Assembly: GCF_000430665.1 (NCBI RefSeq)
Contig: NZ_AUML01000001.1
Span: forward strand, 62,001 to 126,000
Reading direction: 5' to 3'
DNA length: 64,000 nt
Source of the DNA: Aquimarina muelleri DSM 19832
Lineage (GTDB): Bacteria; Bacteroidota; Bacteroidia; Flavobacteriales; Flavobacteriaceae
This document shows, one piece after another, positions 17,310 through 27,483 of this stretch (positions are counted from its first letter, which is position 1; every line of letters begins with the position of its first letter). The notes under the pieces were generated by a model, which saw only the letters and a list, made by a program, of their open reading frames with translations, was not told where the DNA came from and did not search any database. The translations under genes and the position numbers were made by a program.

Positions 17310-18317
17310 TTAATTTAATTGATATTCGATCCCAGGATTATCATCTATCTTATACTTTATCGTAACCTTGTTTTTTTGAGTGGGAACAGAAAAATCTTCT
17401 AAGATCAAAGGGGTGGTTAATCCACTTTGCTGAATACTGATTTTATCTTTTCCAAACACTTGTATTTCTGTAAGGACTGCAAGTTGATTAAAGTCTTTTA
17501 AGTGTTCTAATGGTATGGATATTTGCTTTTCAGGAAAACTTAGTCTTCCATTACGTAGTGTTGATGTTTGGTTGTAATCGACTATTTTCTTTCTGTTTAA
17601 AGTAAAGAAATCTCCCAGACGTATACAATAGTCCTCTTCATTAGTGTTTTCTTGCCTTTCAGATAATTTTATCATATTTAACAAACAAAGATCTAATGTA
17701 ATATCTTCAGGAATCAAAATAGCTTCTTCTTTGATTTGATTCATAATATTTATTACTATGGGGACTTGCTGTTCCTTTTCTAGTGCTCGTTGCATGGTTT
17801 CACTTATAACAATGTCTATATCTTCTTTTGGATCTATAACATAGATGGTGGCATCCTCATTTACACTTGCTTTAATATATCCTGAAAACCCTAATGTCTC
17901 GATTACATGATTTACGCTATTAAAACTTACTTCGTTTATTTCTAGCAGGGTGCATTGCACTTCCTCTTTACTATACGTAGCTAATACTGGTAGTAATAGA
18001 GTCGCAAAAGGACCAGTGCCTGCATAAAAAATATGTACAGGATCTTTTTTAGTTTTTTTCACATGTTCTATAGCATTAAAAAGTCCTTTGATAAATGTTT
18101 TTGTACGAATAGGATCTTTTATACATAGTGCTGCCGAAGTAGTCCCTAAAGCTTTTCCGTTTTCGAAATGAATATCATTTTTATTCAAATCATCTTCCAA
18201 ATGTATATTAGATATTTCAAAAGCTAAAGCGGTGTAATCCCGTATGGTTTCAGATAGTTCTAAATAATCGGTTTGTTCTTTGCACAGTACTGCAGCAATT
18301 TTTTTAAGTCTTTCCAT
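17310..18317 (-). CDS. Class I SAM-dependent methyltransferase-like protein
   Basis: A 335-residue protein. Motif I is VHIFYAGTGPFATLLLPVLA (about residues 93-112), followed by an acidic end of strand 2 in CTLLEINEVSFNSV, and DIDIVISETMQ as the motif IV region. This arrangement resembles arginine-methyltransferase-like class I enzymes. The C-terminal third is beta-rich. The target is unknown. It is on the same strand as, and 104 bp after, the PTP-loop protein, and both may belong to one unit. Confidence 0.68.
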   Translation of the reverse strand: MERLKKIAAVLCKEQTDYLELSETIRDYTALAFEISNIHLEDDLNKNDIHFENGKALGTTSAALCIKDPIRTKTFIKGLFNAIEHVKKTKKDPVHIFYAGTGPFATLLLPVLATYSKEEVQCTLLEINEVSFNSVNHVIETLGFSGYIKASVNEDATIYVIDPKEDIDIVISETMQRALEKEQQVPIVINIMNQIKEEAILIPEDITLDLCLLNMIKLSERQENTNEEDYCIRLGDFFTLNRKKIVDYNQTSTLRNGRLSFPEKQISIPLEHLKDFNQLAVLTEIQVFGKDKISIQQSGLTTPLILEDFSVPTQKNKVTIKYKIDDNPGIEYQLN

Positions 18318-18421
18318 GTTTTTATTTAGATATTCTACGGGGATAAAGGTCAGGGTACTATCTATTATTTTTTAATAGTAATACGTATTAGTTAATATCT
18401 TTAACAGTCGGTTTTATGTTC

Positions 18422-19300
18422 TTATACAGGTATTGGGTTAGGAACACAATTAGCAACCAAAGGGGTGTCTAAATCTCCTGTAGCAAGATAATTGCAATAT
18501 GCTTGCGTAACATATATATCGCATCCACCGGGTGGGTTCGTATCGTTACCAGGAGGTGCAGAGTTTGCAGCAGCTTGTGCCTTGGCTAATGTATACGGTG
18601 GTGATCCTTGTGGATTAGATGCTAAAGAAAGTTGCGATACATTCGATCCATAGCACATTAGATACCCTGCTACTGCCGCTCCGGTTCTGTTTACTCCAGA
18701 ATCACAATGTATATAAATGATTGCATTTGTAATAGAACTAATGGTGGTAGGAAAGGTTGCGGGTAGGCTCGTTATGTTATTGGTAAGTGTGTTTCGAATT
18801 GCAGGTACTAATCCCGAATAGTTAAATTGGGTAGTGCCAGATCCAATAGAATTGGCTGGAGACACAGGCCATGTGCCATTAGCAGTGGTTGGCGGTGTAC
18901 CACCTATAGCTTGTATTGGCCAGTATATCATTATACCAGAGTTATTAGTTATGGTAGAAGGAATGTATGTTGGATATGGCCCAGACTCTCCATTAAGAGT
19001 AGGGGGTGTGTCGGTAAACCAAGTCATCTCTGAAGTTACAATACGATCATCTTTATGACCAGGAGCAAAACCAATTAAACAAAAATCTACTACAAGAGGG
19101 TTTTTTGCAAGTTGTATCCCTGTGCCCGTAAAGTTAGGGTCTTTTTTGATGGCTGCTGTTAGATCTGAAATAGTGAAATTAGAAGCTCCAAAGGCAGAGC
19201 TGCCACGAACTAGTATATTGTTATTGGTAGTGTCATAATCAACTACCCGAACAGATTCTGAAATAAAATTTCCGTGACCGTGTTTTTTTTTAATATCCAT
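18422..19300 (-). CDS. PTP-loop (HCx5R) phosphatase-like protein
   Basis: A 292-residue protein without signal peptide. Residues 198-207 read HCDSGVNRTG, the Cys-based protein tyrosine phosphatase loop with Cys199 and Arg205 intact, preceded by the usual hydrophobic strand (AIIYI). The surroundings are unusual: low-complexity Pro/Thr/Asn/Ser segments (residues 97-165 and 225-260) and no obvious WPD loop. It could be a dual-specificity or lipid/inositol phosphatase, or a divergent member with another substrate. It precedes the methyltransferase gene on the minus strand. Confidence 0.68.
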   Translation of the reverse strand: MDIKKKHGHGNFISESVRVVDYDTTNNNILVRGSSAFGASNFTISDLTAAIKKDPNFTGTGIQLAKNPLVVDFCLIGFAPGHKDDRIVTSEMTWFTDTPPTLNGESGPYPTYIPSTITNNSGIMIYWPIQAIGGTPPTTANGTWPVSPANSIGSGTTQFNYSGLVPAIRNTLTNNITSLPATFPTTISSITNAIIYIHCDSGVNRTGAAVAGYLMCYGSNVSQLSLASNPQGSPPYTLAKAQAAANSAPPGNDTNPPGGCDIYVTQAYCNYLATGDLDTPLVANCVPNPIPV

Positions 19301-19374
19301 GATTTAAAATAAGAGGTTAAAAGAGAATGCTATCTTTTTTAAAATTATGGATTATTTTTTACATAGAAATAAAA

Positions 19375-19411
19375 AACCTCATTCTATAAGAGTAATTTAT
19401 AGAATGAGGTT
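19375..19411 (-). terminator. Intrinsic terminator of the DJ-1/PfpI transcript
   Basis: AACCTCATTCTATAA pairs with TTATAGAATGAGGTT across a 7-nt loop, followed on the minus strand by a T-run. Confidence 0.8.
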
Positions 19412-19513
19412 GTGTAAATAATCAGGTTTTTAATTCTGCATTAAAAAGGAGACTCCTTAGAGCGAACTCTACGTTTTTTGACTAGGATCTCTCACTCTCT
19501 CATTAAGGATTTA

Positions 19514-19570
19514 ATTACTTCGGCTTTGCCTCAAAAAAGGAAATATATTTTTTAGAAGCATAATTCAGGT
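19514..19570. repeat. Diverged copy of the ~100-bp dispersed repeat
   Basis: TTCGGCTTTGCCTCAAAAAA, then GGAAATATATTTTTTAGAAG and CATAATTCAGG, parallels the centre of the unit at 32200-32260. It is weaker than the copies at 32.2 and 62.1 kb. Confidence 0.4.
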
Positions 19571-19583
19571 TTCAGAAATGGTA

Positions 19584-20381
19584 CTAGTTTAATTTTTTTA
19601 ATAACATCTCGGCTACTAATTCTGAAGAGGCTGGATTTTGACCAGTAATTAATAATCCATCTTCTATCGCGTATGGTGCCCAGTCTTGACCTTTAGAATA
19701 GATTCCTCCGTTATTTTTTAACATATCTTCTACTAAAAAAGGAACTATTGATGTAAGCTGTACTGCTTCTTCTTCACTATTCGTAAAACCTGTAACTTTT
19801 TTGCCATTCACTAATGGTTTTCCGTCTACTCCTTTTGTGTTTTTAAATACGGCAGGTGCGTGACATACTGCTGCTACTGGTTTATTGTTTGTGTAAAAAG
19901 ATTCAATTAAAGCGATAGAGTTTTTGTCTTCTGCCAAATCCCATAATGGGCCGTGCCCTCCTGGATAAAAAATAGCATCATAATCTGCTTGTTGTATATC
20001 TTCTAATTTTACAGTATTTGCTAAAATAGCTTGTGTTTCTTTATCAGTATCAAATCTTTTGGTAGCTGGGGTAGCAAAATCTTCAGAAGCACTTTTAGGA
20101 TCTATTGGGGGTTGTCCTCCTTTTGGAGATGCCAAAGTAATCTCTATTCCTTTATCTTTTAGTGCATAATATGGTGTTGCAAATTCCTCGATCCAAAATC
20201 CCGTTTTTTCTCCGGTGTTTCCTAGATCTTCATGACTGGTTAATACAAATACTACTTTTTTCATGTCTTTTGTTTTTTCAATTTTAAGATGTTCTTTTTC
20301 TACAGTTTTTGTATCCTCTTTATGTTTGTTACAAGAGGCAAATACTAGAGATATCACTAATACACTAAGTGTTTTTTTCAT
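19584..20381 (-). CDS. DJ-1/PfpI (type 1 glutamine amidotransferase-like) lipoprotein
   Basis: A ~265-residue protein whose best start is the ATG at 20381 (MKKTLSVLVISLVFASC), giving a proper lipoprotein signal; the frame opens 21 bp earlier at 20402. The domain has VVFVLTSHEDLGNTG, ITLASPKGG, YDAIFYPGGHGPLWDLAED and the nucleophile elbow AAVCHAPAVF with the reactive Cys. These features match Hsp31/HchA-like DJ-1 members, which act as glyoxalases or deglycases in other bacteria; secretion is less usual. It lies 66 bp downstream of the Crp-family regulator on the same strand. Confidence 0.83.
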   Translation of the reverse strand: MKKTLSVLVISLVFASCNKHKEDTKTVEKEHLKIEKTKDMKKVVFVLTSHEDLGNTGEKTGFWIEEFATPYYALKDKGIEITLASPKGGQPPIDPKSASEDFATPATKRFDTDKETQAILANTVKLEDIQQADYDAIFYPGGHGPLWDLAEDKNSIALIESFYTNNKPVAAVCHAPAVFKNTKGVDGKPLVNGKKVTGFTNSEEEAVQLTSIVPFLVEDMLKNNGGIYSKGQDWAPYAIEDGLLITGQNPASSELVAEMLLKKLN

Positions 20382-20447
20382 GGGATGTACTTTTTTGATC
20401 AAAAGTAACCGATAGATTTCTCTAAAAAATTGATGTAGGATAAGAAA

Positions 20448-21035
20448 CTATTTTTTTGCAATTTCTTTACGTATCCTGCTTAGACTTTCTGTAGTGATAC
20501 CAAGATACGAGGCAATATGGTAGTTTTTTACTTGCTGTTCTATATTTGGATAGGTTTTGGTAAAGTTAATATACCGTTCTTTGGCAGGTTGGGATAGGTT
20601 GGCAAGGATTCTTTTTTGAAAACTCACAAAAGAGCGTTCCATTTTTTTTCTGAAAAAACGTTCTATTTTTGGAATTTGGTCATAGGTTTCTTCGATATCT
20701 TTTTTTGCAATTTTAAATAAGGTAGCATCCTCAATACACTCTATGGTTAATACTGATTTTGTTTCAGAAAAATATCCAATGTAGTCACTGATCCACCAAT
20801 CTTTAATAGCAAATTGTATGGTGTGTTCTTTTCCTTGCGGATCTATAAAATAGGTTCGTAAACATCCGAAGTATACATAGTATTGATGTGTAACGGTTTC
20901 ATTAGTGTGCAATACAATATCTCCTTTTTTAAAGTGCACTTTTTTAAACGTATTCTCGATACGATCTGTTTCTTGTTTTGTAAGTGTGATTCCTTTAAAA
21001 ATTTCGAGTATCATTTTTTTAGTTTTACTTATCAT
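20448..21035 (-). CDS. Crp/Fnr family transcriptional regulator
   Basis: A 195-residue regulator. It has an N-terminal cyclic-nucleotide-binding-like beta barrel (HFKKGDIVLHTNETVTHQYY, GCLRTYFID, HTIQFAIKDWW) and a C-terminal winged helix with IASYLGITTESLSRIRKEI as recognition helix. Proteins of this Bacteroidota subtype usually lack the cAMP-contacting residues. The in-frame ATG at 21014 is an alternative start. The next gene downstream is the DJ-1/PfpI lipoprotein, a probable target. Confidence 0.86.
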   Translation of the reverse strand: MISKTKKMILEIFKGITLTKQETDRIENTFKKVHFKKGDIVLHTNETVTHQYYVYFGCLRTYFIDPQGKEHTIQFAIKDWWISDYIGYFSETKSVLTIECIEDATLFKIAKKDIEETYDQIPKIERFFRKKMERSFVSFQKRILANLSQPAKERYINFTKTYPNIEQQVKNYHIASYLGITTESLSRIRKEIAKK

Positions 21036-21148
21036 TTTTTAGATATTTGACAGAATGATAAAACCATTAGTTGAATGTAATTTGTAGGGGATAATATTAG
21101 CCTAAGTTAACATAAGAGGAGGGAATAGAATATTAATTTTTATAAAAA

Positions 21149-21742
21149 TTAATCAAAATAAGAATTGGAGTAATTATTCGTAATTATTCCTTTCAGATTA
21201 TAGATAACTAAATGTTTAAATAGTTTTTCTTTTGTAAATAATTCGAATAAATTATTCTCTTTAAATACGAGGTTGTCAATTCTAAAAAAATAAATCTTCA
21301 CTATTAATTCTAAATTAACTTCTTTTTTTATGTTTCTGGCTTCTTGGGCTTGCTTCAGTAAATTATAAACTATAGAGTTAGCTAATTCTTTAGTGAAATC
21401 ATCAAATAATCGACTGGCTTTTGGATAATACTTTTCTAATCCAAAAAGAAAAGAGGGTTTAATATATCTTAAATAGTCAAACCCTCTTTGATAAATTAAA
21501 ATAACACTTAAAATAGGATCATTACTGTTATTAATAATAATCCTATTTATATCTTCTCTATACTCATTTAATAATATTTCTAAACTACAGGTAACTAAGT
21601 CTTCTTTATTTTTGAAAAATGTATAAATAGTTTTTTTAGAAATACCAAGCTTGTTTGCTAACTCATCTAAAGTTACATGTTTACTTCCGTATTGGGTAAA
21701 CATTGTTATAGAACATTTTAATAATTCCGCTTTAGTAATCAT
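21149..21742 (-). CDS. TetR/AcrR family regulator of the efflux operon
   Basis: A ~197-residue TetR regulator. The N-terminal helix-turn-helix reads KAELLKCSITMFTQYGSKHV then LDELANKLGISKKTIYTFFK. The rest is a helical ligand domain. I prefer the ATG at 21742 (MITKAELL), the normal family start, which leaves an 11-bp gap to the TolC-like stop; an ATG at 21763 would overlap that gene. It is the last gene of the RND operon, so pump expression and regulator level are linked. Confidence 0.86.
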   Translation of the reverse strand: MITKAELLKCSITMFTQYGSKHVTLDELANKLGISKKTIYTFFKNKEDLVTCSLEILLNEYREDINRIIINNSNDPILSVILIYQRGFDYLRYIKPSFLFGLEKYYPKASRLFDDFTKELANSIVYNLLKQAQEARNIKKEVNLELIVKIYFFRIDNLVFKENNLFELFTKEKLFKHLVIYNLKGIITNNYSNSYFD

Positions 21743-21753
21743 GTTAACGTATT

Positions 21754-23172
21754 TTATCTCCAACCACCACCAAGTGCTTCGTACAAATCTACAATAGTCA
21801 CTAATTGTTGTAGTTTGCTATCTATAATGTTAAGTTCTGCTTTTAATGCACTTTGTCTTGCTGTTAATAGATCTAAGTAATTTGCGTAACCGCTTTTAAG
21901 TAACTCTTCAGAATTTGTTTCGGCTGCACGTAAGGCTTCGACTTCATTTTTTATAAATTCGATTTTTTTAGTTTCAGATTCATAAGAAAATAAGGCATTA
22001 GATACTTCATTTCCTGCAATTAACAATGTCTTTTTAAACAGAAGTAAAGCTTGTTCTTGTTGTGTAATAGCAACTTCTTTTTGAGTTTTTAGTTTACGTT
22101 GATTAAAAAGAGGCTGTGTTAAACCGCCAACAATGGTTGCAAATAAGGAACTCGCGCTAAATAACTTATCTAATTCTAAACTTTGTAATCCACCAGAAGC
22201 TGTTAATTTTAATGATGGATACAAGTTACTTTTGGCAACATTAGTAAGTTCAAAAGATTGAATTAAGCTATACTCTGCAAACATTACATCTGGTCTGTTA
22301 CTTAATAACGTAGTTGGTATACCAAGTTTAATGTCTTGCTCTAATTTTTGAATATCTAAACTGTTTCTCTCAAAATGTTGTGCAGATTTACCTAATAAAA
22401 TACTTAATGTATTTTCTGTTTTAAAAATAGCAGTTTCAATATCTACTTGTAATGCTTTTGCACTATTATATTGAGCTATATTTTGGTCTACTGCAACTTG
22501 CGTTACTTGTCCTGCATCTTTCAAATATTTAATAGTCTCTATACTACTTTCTCTATTCGTAATGGTCTGTTTAGTGATTTCTAATTGTGCATCTAAAGCT
22601 AATAAGTTGTAATAGGTATTTGCAATGCTAGAAATTAATTGTGTTTTTACTAACTGATGTCCTGCTACACTTTGCAAATAGGCTGCTTGAGTAGCTCTTT
22701 TACTACTACGTATTTTACCCCAAATATCAGCTTCCCAGGATAGGTTGGCTGTAATATCAAATTGATCTGTTGATCTGTTACTTAAGAATGCTCCAAACTG
22801 ACTGTTTTTAGACAGTTCTTGATGTGTCCAGTTAGTACCAACATTTACTGATGGTAAATAACCAGCTTTACCTTGTTTTGCATACGCTTCGGCAGCTATC
22901 ATTTGTTGGATGGCAATACGTATATCGATGTTGTTTTGTAAACCTTCTTCTATATACTGTTGAAGATATTGATCTGTAAATAAGGTTTTCCAAGATACAT
23001 CAGCTATAGATAGACTATCTGTTGGTAAATTATCTGTTCTGTAAAGTGTTTCACTCACTGGTAATTCTGGCCTTACATAATCTTGTGCAACAAAACAGCT
23101 TTGTAATGTTAATACAACGACTAGTATTAGTGCTCCTTTACTGAAATTTCTATGTTTTATATTAATTTTCAT
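21754..23172 (-). CDS. TolC/OprM-family outer-membrane efflux lipoprotein
   Basis: A 472-residue outer-membrane channel of the RND-pump (NodT/OprM) type. It has a lipobox (LTLQSCFVAQDYVRPELP) and two repeated helical coiled-coil halves. Typical motifs include WKTLFTDQYLQQYI, ANLSWEADIWGKIRSSKRA, LLSNRPDVMFAEYSL and ALGGGW at the C-terminus. It forms the exit duct of the tripartite pump encoded by the next two genes; only 5 bp separates it from the RND permease gene. Confidence 0.93.
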   Translation of the reverse strand: MKINIKHRNFSKGALILVVVLTLQSCFVAQDYVRPELPVSETLYRTDNLPTDSLSIADVSWKTLFTDQYLQQYIEEGLQNNIDIRIAIQQMIAAEAYAKQGKAGYLPSVNVGTNWTHQELSKNSQFGAFLSNRSTDQFDITANLSWEADIWGKIRSSKRATQAAYLQSVAGHQLVKTQLISSIANTYYNLLALDAQLEITKQTITNRESSIETIKYLKDAGQVTQVAVDQNIAQYNSAKALQVDIETAIFKTENTLSILLGKSAQHFERNSLDIQKLEQDIKLGIPTTLLSNRPDVMFAEYSLIQSFELTNVAKSNLYPSLKLTASGGLQSLELDKLFSASSLFATIVGGLTQPLFNQRKLKTQKEVAITQQEQALLLFKKTLLIAGNEVSNALFSYESETKKIEFIKNEVEALRAAETNSEELLKSGYANYLDLLTARQSALKAELNIIDSKLQQLVTIVDLYEALGGGWR

Positions 23173-23177
23173 TGTTT

Positions 23178-26100
23178 TTAATCTTCAATAGTTTGTACTG
23201 CTGGTTTACTTGATACTTTTTCTTGTAACCACTGAAATAATATAAATAAGATAGGAATAACAAAGACTCCTAAAATAGTTCCGATTAACATTCCTCCTGC
23301 AGCTCCTGTGCCGATGGAGTTGTTTCCTTCTGCTCCTACACCTTTTGCTAGTACTAATGGCATTAATCCCAAAATGAATGCAAATGAGGTCATTAAAATT
23401 GGACGTAAACGTGATTTTGCTCCATAGATGGCTGCATCAACAATGCTTTCTCCATTTTTTCGCCTTTGAAGGGCAAACTCTACAATTAAGATGGCATTTT
23501 TAGCGAGTAGTCCAATAAGCATGATTAATGCAATTTGAAAATAAATGTTGTTTTCTAACCCAAAAAATTTAGTACTTATATAAGCTCCGAATACACCAAA
23601 CGGAATTGAAAACACAACCGCAAACGGTAATAAATAACTTTCGTATTGTGCGCTTAATAAAAAATATACAAATAGAATACTTAATACAAAAATGAAGGTT
23701 GTTTGGTTACCTGCACTTACCTCTTCACGGGTTAAACCTGAATAAGCAATTGTGTAATTACTGGGTAATTTTGCAACTTCTTCCTCAATAACTCTAATCG
23801 CATCTCCTGTACTAAACCCTTGGTTTGTAGCTCCTGTTATTGTTGTAGAATTAAATAAGTTGAAACGTGTTACTGATTGTGGTCCATATACCCGTTTTAA
23901 GTTTACAAACTGTGTAATTGGAGACATTTCGCCAGAATCTGTTCTAACATACATGCTATTTAAAGAATTAACATCCGTTCTATCATCTGGTAAAGATTGA
24001 ATGTATACTCTAAACTGTTTTCCGAATTTTGAAAAATCAGATGCATAAATCCCTCCAATATACCCTTGTAATGTTGAAAAAATGCTATTAATTGGCACCC
24101 CTTTTTCTTTTGCTAAAGGCACATTGATTTCCATTTCATATTGTGGATAATTAGTATTGAAAGAAGATTGAGCATATTTAATTTCTGGATGTTGCATTAA
24201 AGCCATTGCAAATTCTTTATTTGCTTTATCTAAGTCTGTAAATTCTCCACCAAACTTATCTAATAAATTTACCTCAAAACCTGCAGAGTTACCAAAACCA
24301 CGAATACTTGGTGGCGAGAAGAAAATAATGTTTGCTTCTGGCATTGTTGAAACAATCCCAAATAATTTACCTGTAATGGCTTGTACAGATAATGATGGAT
24401 CTTCACGTTTGCTCCAGTCAGCTAATTTTATAATACCAAAACCGTAATTACTACCTGCTCCACTAATAAGGCTTCGACCTTTAATAAAGTTTACTGCAAC
24501 TATACCATCAATGTCGTTTATTTTTCCATATAAAGTTCTGGCTACAGCATCTGTTCTGTCTAAAGATGCACCTGCTGGTAATTCAATATTTGCAAAAATA
24601 ATACCTCTATCTTCATTAGGTACAAAACCTGTTGGTGTTGTTTTTGATGCCCAAAAAATTCCAACAATGGCTAATATTAATAATAAAGCAGGCACCCATT
24701 TTCTTTTGTATAAAAATTGAAGTGATTTACCATATCTTTCTACTGTAGCATTAAATCCACGATTAAATAATATGTAAAAACGTTTTAAAGGGCTTTTTCC
24801 TTTTAACTCTTTATCTTCTTTATGTTCTTTTAATAGTAAAGCACATAATGCAGGACTTAAAGTTAAGGCATTGACTGCCGAAATTAAAATGGCAATAATT
24901 AATGTTACACCAAATTGCTCATAAAATACGCCAGTTGGCCCAGATACAAATGTTACTGGAATAAATACTGCTGCCATTACCAAGGTAATAGATATGATGG
25001 CCCCAGATATTTCGTTCATGGCTGTTAGTGTTGCTTTTTTAGGGTTCTTTTCGCCTTCATCCATTTTGGCATGAACTGCTTCGACAACCACAATAGCATC
25101 ATCCACCACAATACCAATAGCAAGTACTAATGCGAATAGTGTTAAAAGGTTGATAGAGTATCCAAAAATATTTAGAAAAAAGAAGGTTCCAATAATAGAT
25201 ACGGGTACTGCAATTGCAGGGATTAAAGTAGAACGGAAATCTTGTAAGAAAATAAACACAACTAAGAACACAAGTAAAAAGGCTTCTAATAATGTGCTTA
25301 TTACTTTTTCAATAGATGCATTTAAAAATAAACTCGTATCATATGGTACAAAAACATTTAAACCATCAGGAAGGTCTTTTTTAACCGACTCTAAGGTGGT
25401 TTTAATGTTTTCAATAATTTCTCTTGCATTAGATCCTTTGGTTTGAAAAATCCCCATAAATACTGCGGGATTACCTAAACTCATAGCATTAGAAGAGTAG
25501 GACTGTGCATCTAATTCGATAGTTGCAACATCATTTAAACGAAGAAATTCTCCGTTTCCTAATGCTTTGATAATAATATTTCCATATTGTTTTTCTTCTT
25601 TAAAACGCCCACTGTATGTTAGGGTATATGAAAAAGCCTCTCCACTATTTTGCCCTAAAGATCCTGCGGCAGCTTCTAAATTTTGCTCTTTTAAAGCTGC
25701 TGTAATATCTGAGGGGATTAATTTATAAGCGGCTAGTTTTTCTGGCTTTAACCAAATACGCATGGTATAATCCTGTTGAGAGAAGACACTAACATCTCCA
25801 ACACCACTAATACGTTGCATAGCTGGAATAACGTTTATTTTTAAATAGTTCTGAATAAATGTAGCGTCATAATCTTTACTTTCAGAATACATTGAGATAA
25901 ACATTAAAGCACTTGTTTCTTGCTTTTGTGTGGTTACTCCTGTTTGAAGTACTTCTTGGGGTAATAATGAATTTGCTCTAGATACACGATTTTGAACGTT
26001 AACTGCTGCAATATCTGCATCCATTTCCTGATTAAAATAAACAGTAATTTCTGCAGTTCCTGTATTAGATGCAGTAGAGGTAATGTATGTCATCCCTTCT

Positions 26101-26315
26101 ACACCATTAATTTGCTCTTCGATAGGGACAATTACACTTTCTAATACTGTTTCTGCATTGGCACCTGGATATGATGCTGTTACTTTAATTGTAGGAGGTG
26201 CAATATCAGGGTATTCTTCTATAGGTAAGCTGGTTATACTGATAACTCCTAGTATAACTATGATAATAGAGATTACTGTTGAAAGTACTGGTCTTTCAAT
26301 AAATGTTTTTAACAT
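23178..26315 (-). CDS. RND multidrug efflux permease, HAE1 (AcrB) family
   Basis: A 1045-residue inner-membrane proton antiporter of normal length. It starts with MLKTFIERPVLSTVISI, has the two large periplasmic porter domains, and carries the proton-relay Asp pair in AIGIVVDDAIVVVEAVH (helix 4). The family signatures PVSIIGTFFFL and LIGLLAKNAILIVEFA are present. It would expel hydrophobic drugs, dyes or detergents together with the adaptor and the TolC-like channel on either side. The substrate range cannot be read from sequence. Confidence 0.96.
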   Translation of the reverse strand: MLKTFIERPVLSTVISIIIVILGVISITSLPIEEYPDIAPPTIKVTASYPGANAETVLESVIVPIEEQINGVEGMTYITSTASNTGTAEITVYFNQEMDADIAAVNVQNRVSRANSLLPQEVLQTGVTTQKQETSALMFISMYSESKDYDATFIQNYLKINVIPAMQRISGVGDVSVFSQQDYTMRIWLKPEKLAAYKLIPSDITAALKEQNLEAAAGSLGQNSGEAFSYTLTYSGRFKEEKQYGNIIIKALGNGEFLRLNDVATIELDAQSYSSNAMSLGNPAVFMGIFQTKGSNAREIIENIKTTLESVKKDLPDGLNVFVPYDTSLFLNASIEKVISTLLEAFLLVFLVVFIFLQDFRSTLIPAIAVPVSIIGTFFFLNIFGYSINLLTLFALVLAIGIVVDDAIVVVEAVHAKMDEGEKNPKKATLTAMNEISGAIISITLVMAAVFIPVTFVSGPTGVFYEQFGVTLIIAILISAVNALTLSPALCALLLKEHKEDKELKGKSPLKRFYILFNRGFNATVERYGKSLQFLYKRKWVPALLLILAIVGIFWASKTTPTGFVPNEDRGIIFANIELPAGASLDRTDAVARTLYGKINDIDGIVAVNFIKGRSLISGAGSNYGFGIIKLADWSKREDPSLSVQAITGKLFGIVSTMPEANIIFFSPPSIRGFGNSAGFEVNLLDKFGGEFTDLDKANKEFAMALMQHPEIKYAQSSFNTNYPQYEMEINVPLAKEKGVPINSIFSTLQGYIGGIYASDFSKFGKQFRVYIQSLPDDRTDVNSLNSMYVRTDSGEMSPITQFVNLKRVYGPQSVTRFNLFNSTTITGATNQGFSTGDAIRVIEEEVAKLPSNYTIAYSGLTREEVSAGNQTTFIFVLSILFVYFLLSAQYESYLLPFAVVFSIPFGVFGAYISTKFFGLENNIYFQIALIMLIGLLAKNAILIVEFALQRRKNGESIVDAAIYGAKSRLRPILMTSFAFILGLMPLVLAKGVGAEGNNSIGTGAAGGMLIGTILGVFVIPILFILFQWLQEKVSSKPAVQTIED

Positions 26316-26340
26316 GACTATTATTTTTGTTAGTTAGTTA

Positions 26341-27471
26341 CTAGTTTTTAAATAATGTTTTTATTGGTTTAATAGCATCTTCAAAAGAAGTTTCTTGTGG
26401 CGAAATTTCCATTCCATTTCTTAATTTACCAACACCAAAAACTATAATTTTATCTTTTACATCTACCCCAGACTCTACAACATATAAGTTGTCTATTGTT
26501 GTTTTTACCTTTACAATAGAAGTTTTAACCTTGTTACCTTGATCTAACTTAAACAACATGATATTTCCTTGTTGCTCAAAAGTGGCTTTTTGCGGAATAA
26601 CAATAGCGTTTTCATATACTGTTGGGATTCTTATTTTACCGCTATTACCATTAGTTAGTAACTGATTGGGGTTATTAAATACAGCCCTTAAACTTATCGT
26701 TCCTGTATTTTTATTTACTTGTCCTGTACTGGTTTCTATTTTACCTTTTTCAGAATATGTACTTCCGTTTGCTAAAACCAAATCTATAGCAGAATAATTA
26801 GCTAGTTTTTCTTTTAAATTTTGACCTTCAGCATTTTGTAAAAAGTCTAAATACTGGGTTTCGTTCAAACTAAAAAAGGCATACACTTTACTAATATTGC
26901 TAACGGTTGTTAATGCAGTAGGGTCACTTGGAGTAACCAACGTACCTTCTCTAAAATTAATAGCACCTACATAACCATCTACAGGGCTTTTTATAGTCCC
27001 GTAACCAATACTTGCAGATATACTACTATAATTAGCTTTTGCTTGTGCCAAATTAGCTTTTGCTGTTTCTAATTGTACAGGACTAATAATATTTTTTTCT
27101 ACAAGTGGGATTAATTTATCTACCTCTACTTGTGCTACATTAATACGCGCTTTTGCTGCACCAGCATCTTGGTTTAAAGATTGTGTTTCTAATCTAAATA
27201 ATACTTGACCTTTACGTACTTTTTGTCCTTCGTCTACTAATACTTTTTGAATATAACCAGGTACTTTTGCTCTTACATCACTGTTTACAATACCTTCTAG
27301 ATTTGTTGGGTATTCTTGATATCCTGTTACTGTTTTTTGTTGCACTTGTGATACAGGAAACGGTGCTGGTGGCCCTTCCGCAATGGGTTGGTTATTAGTG
27401 CTTTTACCGCAACTTAAAGCAACTAAGAATAGACTTAGTGTTAGTAATGTATATGGTTTATTATTTTTCAT
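26341..27471 (-). CDS. RND efflux periplasmic adaptor (membrane fusion protein)
   Basis: A 376-residue lipoprotein (signal ending LVALSCGKSTNNQPIAEG). It has the order typical of AcrA: a lipoyl half-motif VRAKVPGYIQKVLVDEGQKV, a helical hairpin (residues ~100-150), the second lipoyl half GTIKSPVDGYVGAINFREG, then beta-barrel and membrane-proximal domains. It links permease and outer-membrane channel. It follows the GbsR/MarR-like gene by 12 bp. Confidence 0.94.
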   Translation of the reverse strand: MKNNKPYTLLTLSLFLVALSCGKSTNNQPIAEGPPAPFPVSQVQQKTVTGYQEYPTNLEGIVNSDVRAKVPGYIQKVLVDEGQKVRKGQVLFRLETQSLNQDAGAAKARINVAQVEVDKLIPLVEKNIISPVQLETAKANLAQAKANYSSISASIGYGTIKSPVDGYVGAINFREGTLVTPSDPTALTTVSNISKVYAFFSLNETQYLDFLQNAEGQNLKEKLANYSAIDLVLANGSTYSEKGKIETSTGQVNKNTGTISLRAVFNNPNQLLTNGNSGKIRIPTVYENAIVIPQKATFEQQGNIMLFKLDQGNKVKTSIVKVKTTIDNLYVVESGVDVKDKIIVFGVGKLRNGMEISPQETSFEDAIKPIKTLFKN

Positions 27472-27483
27472 TATTGATTGAGT

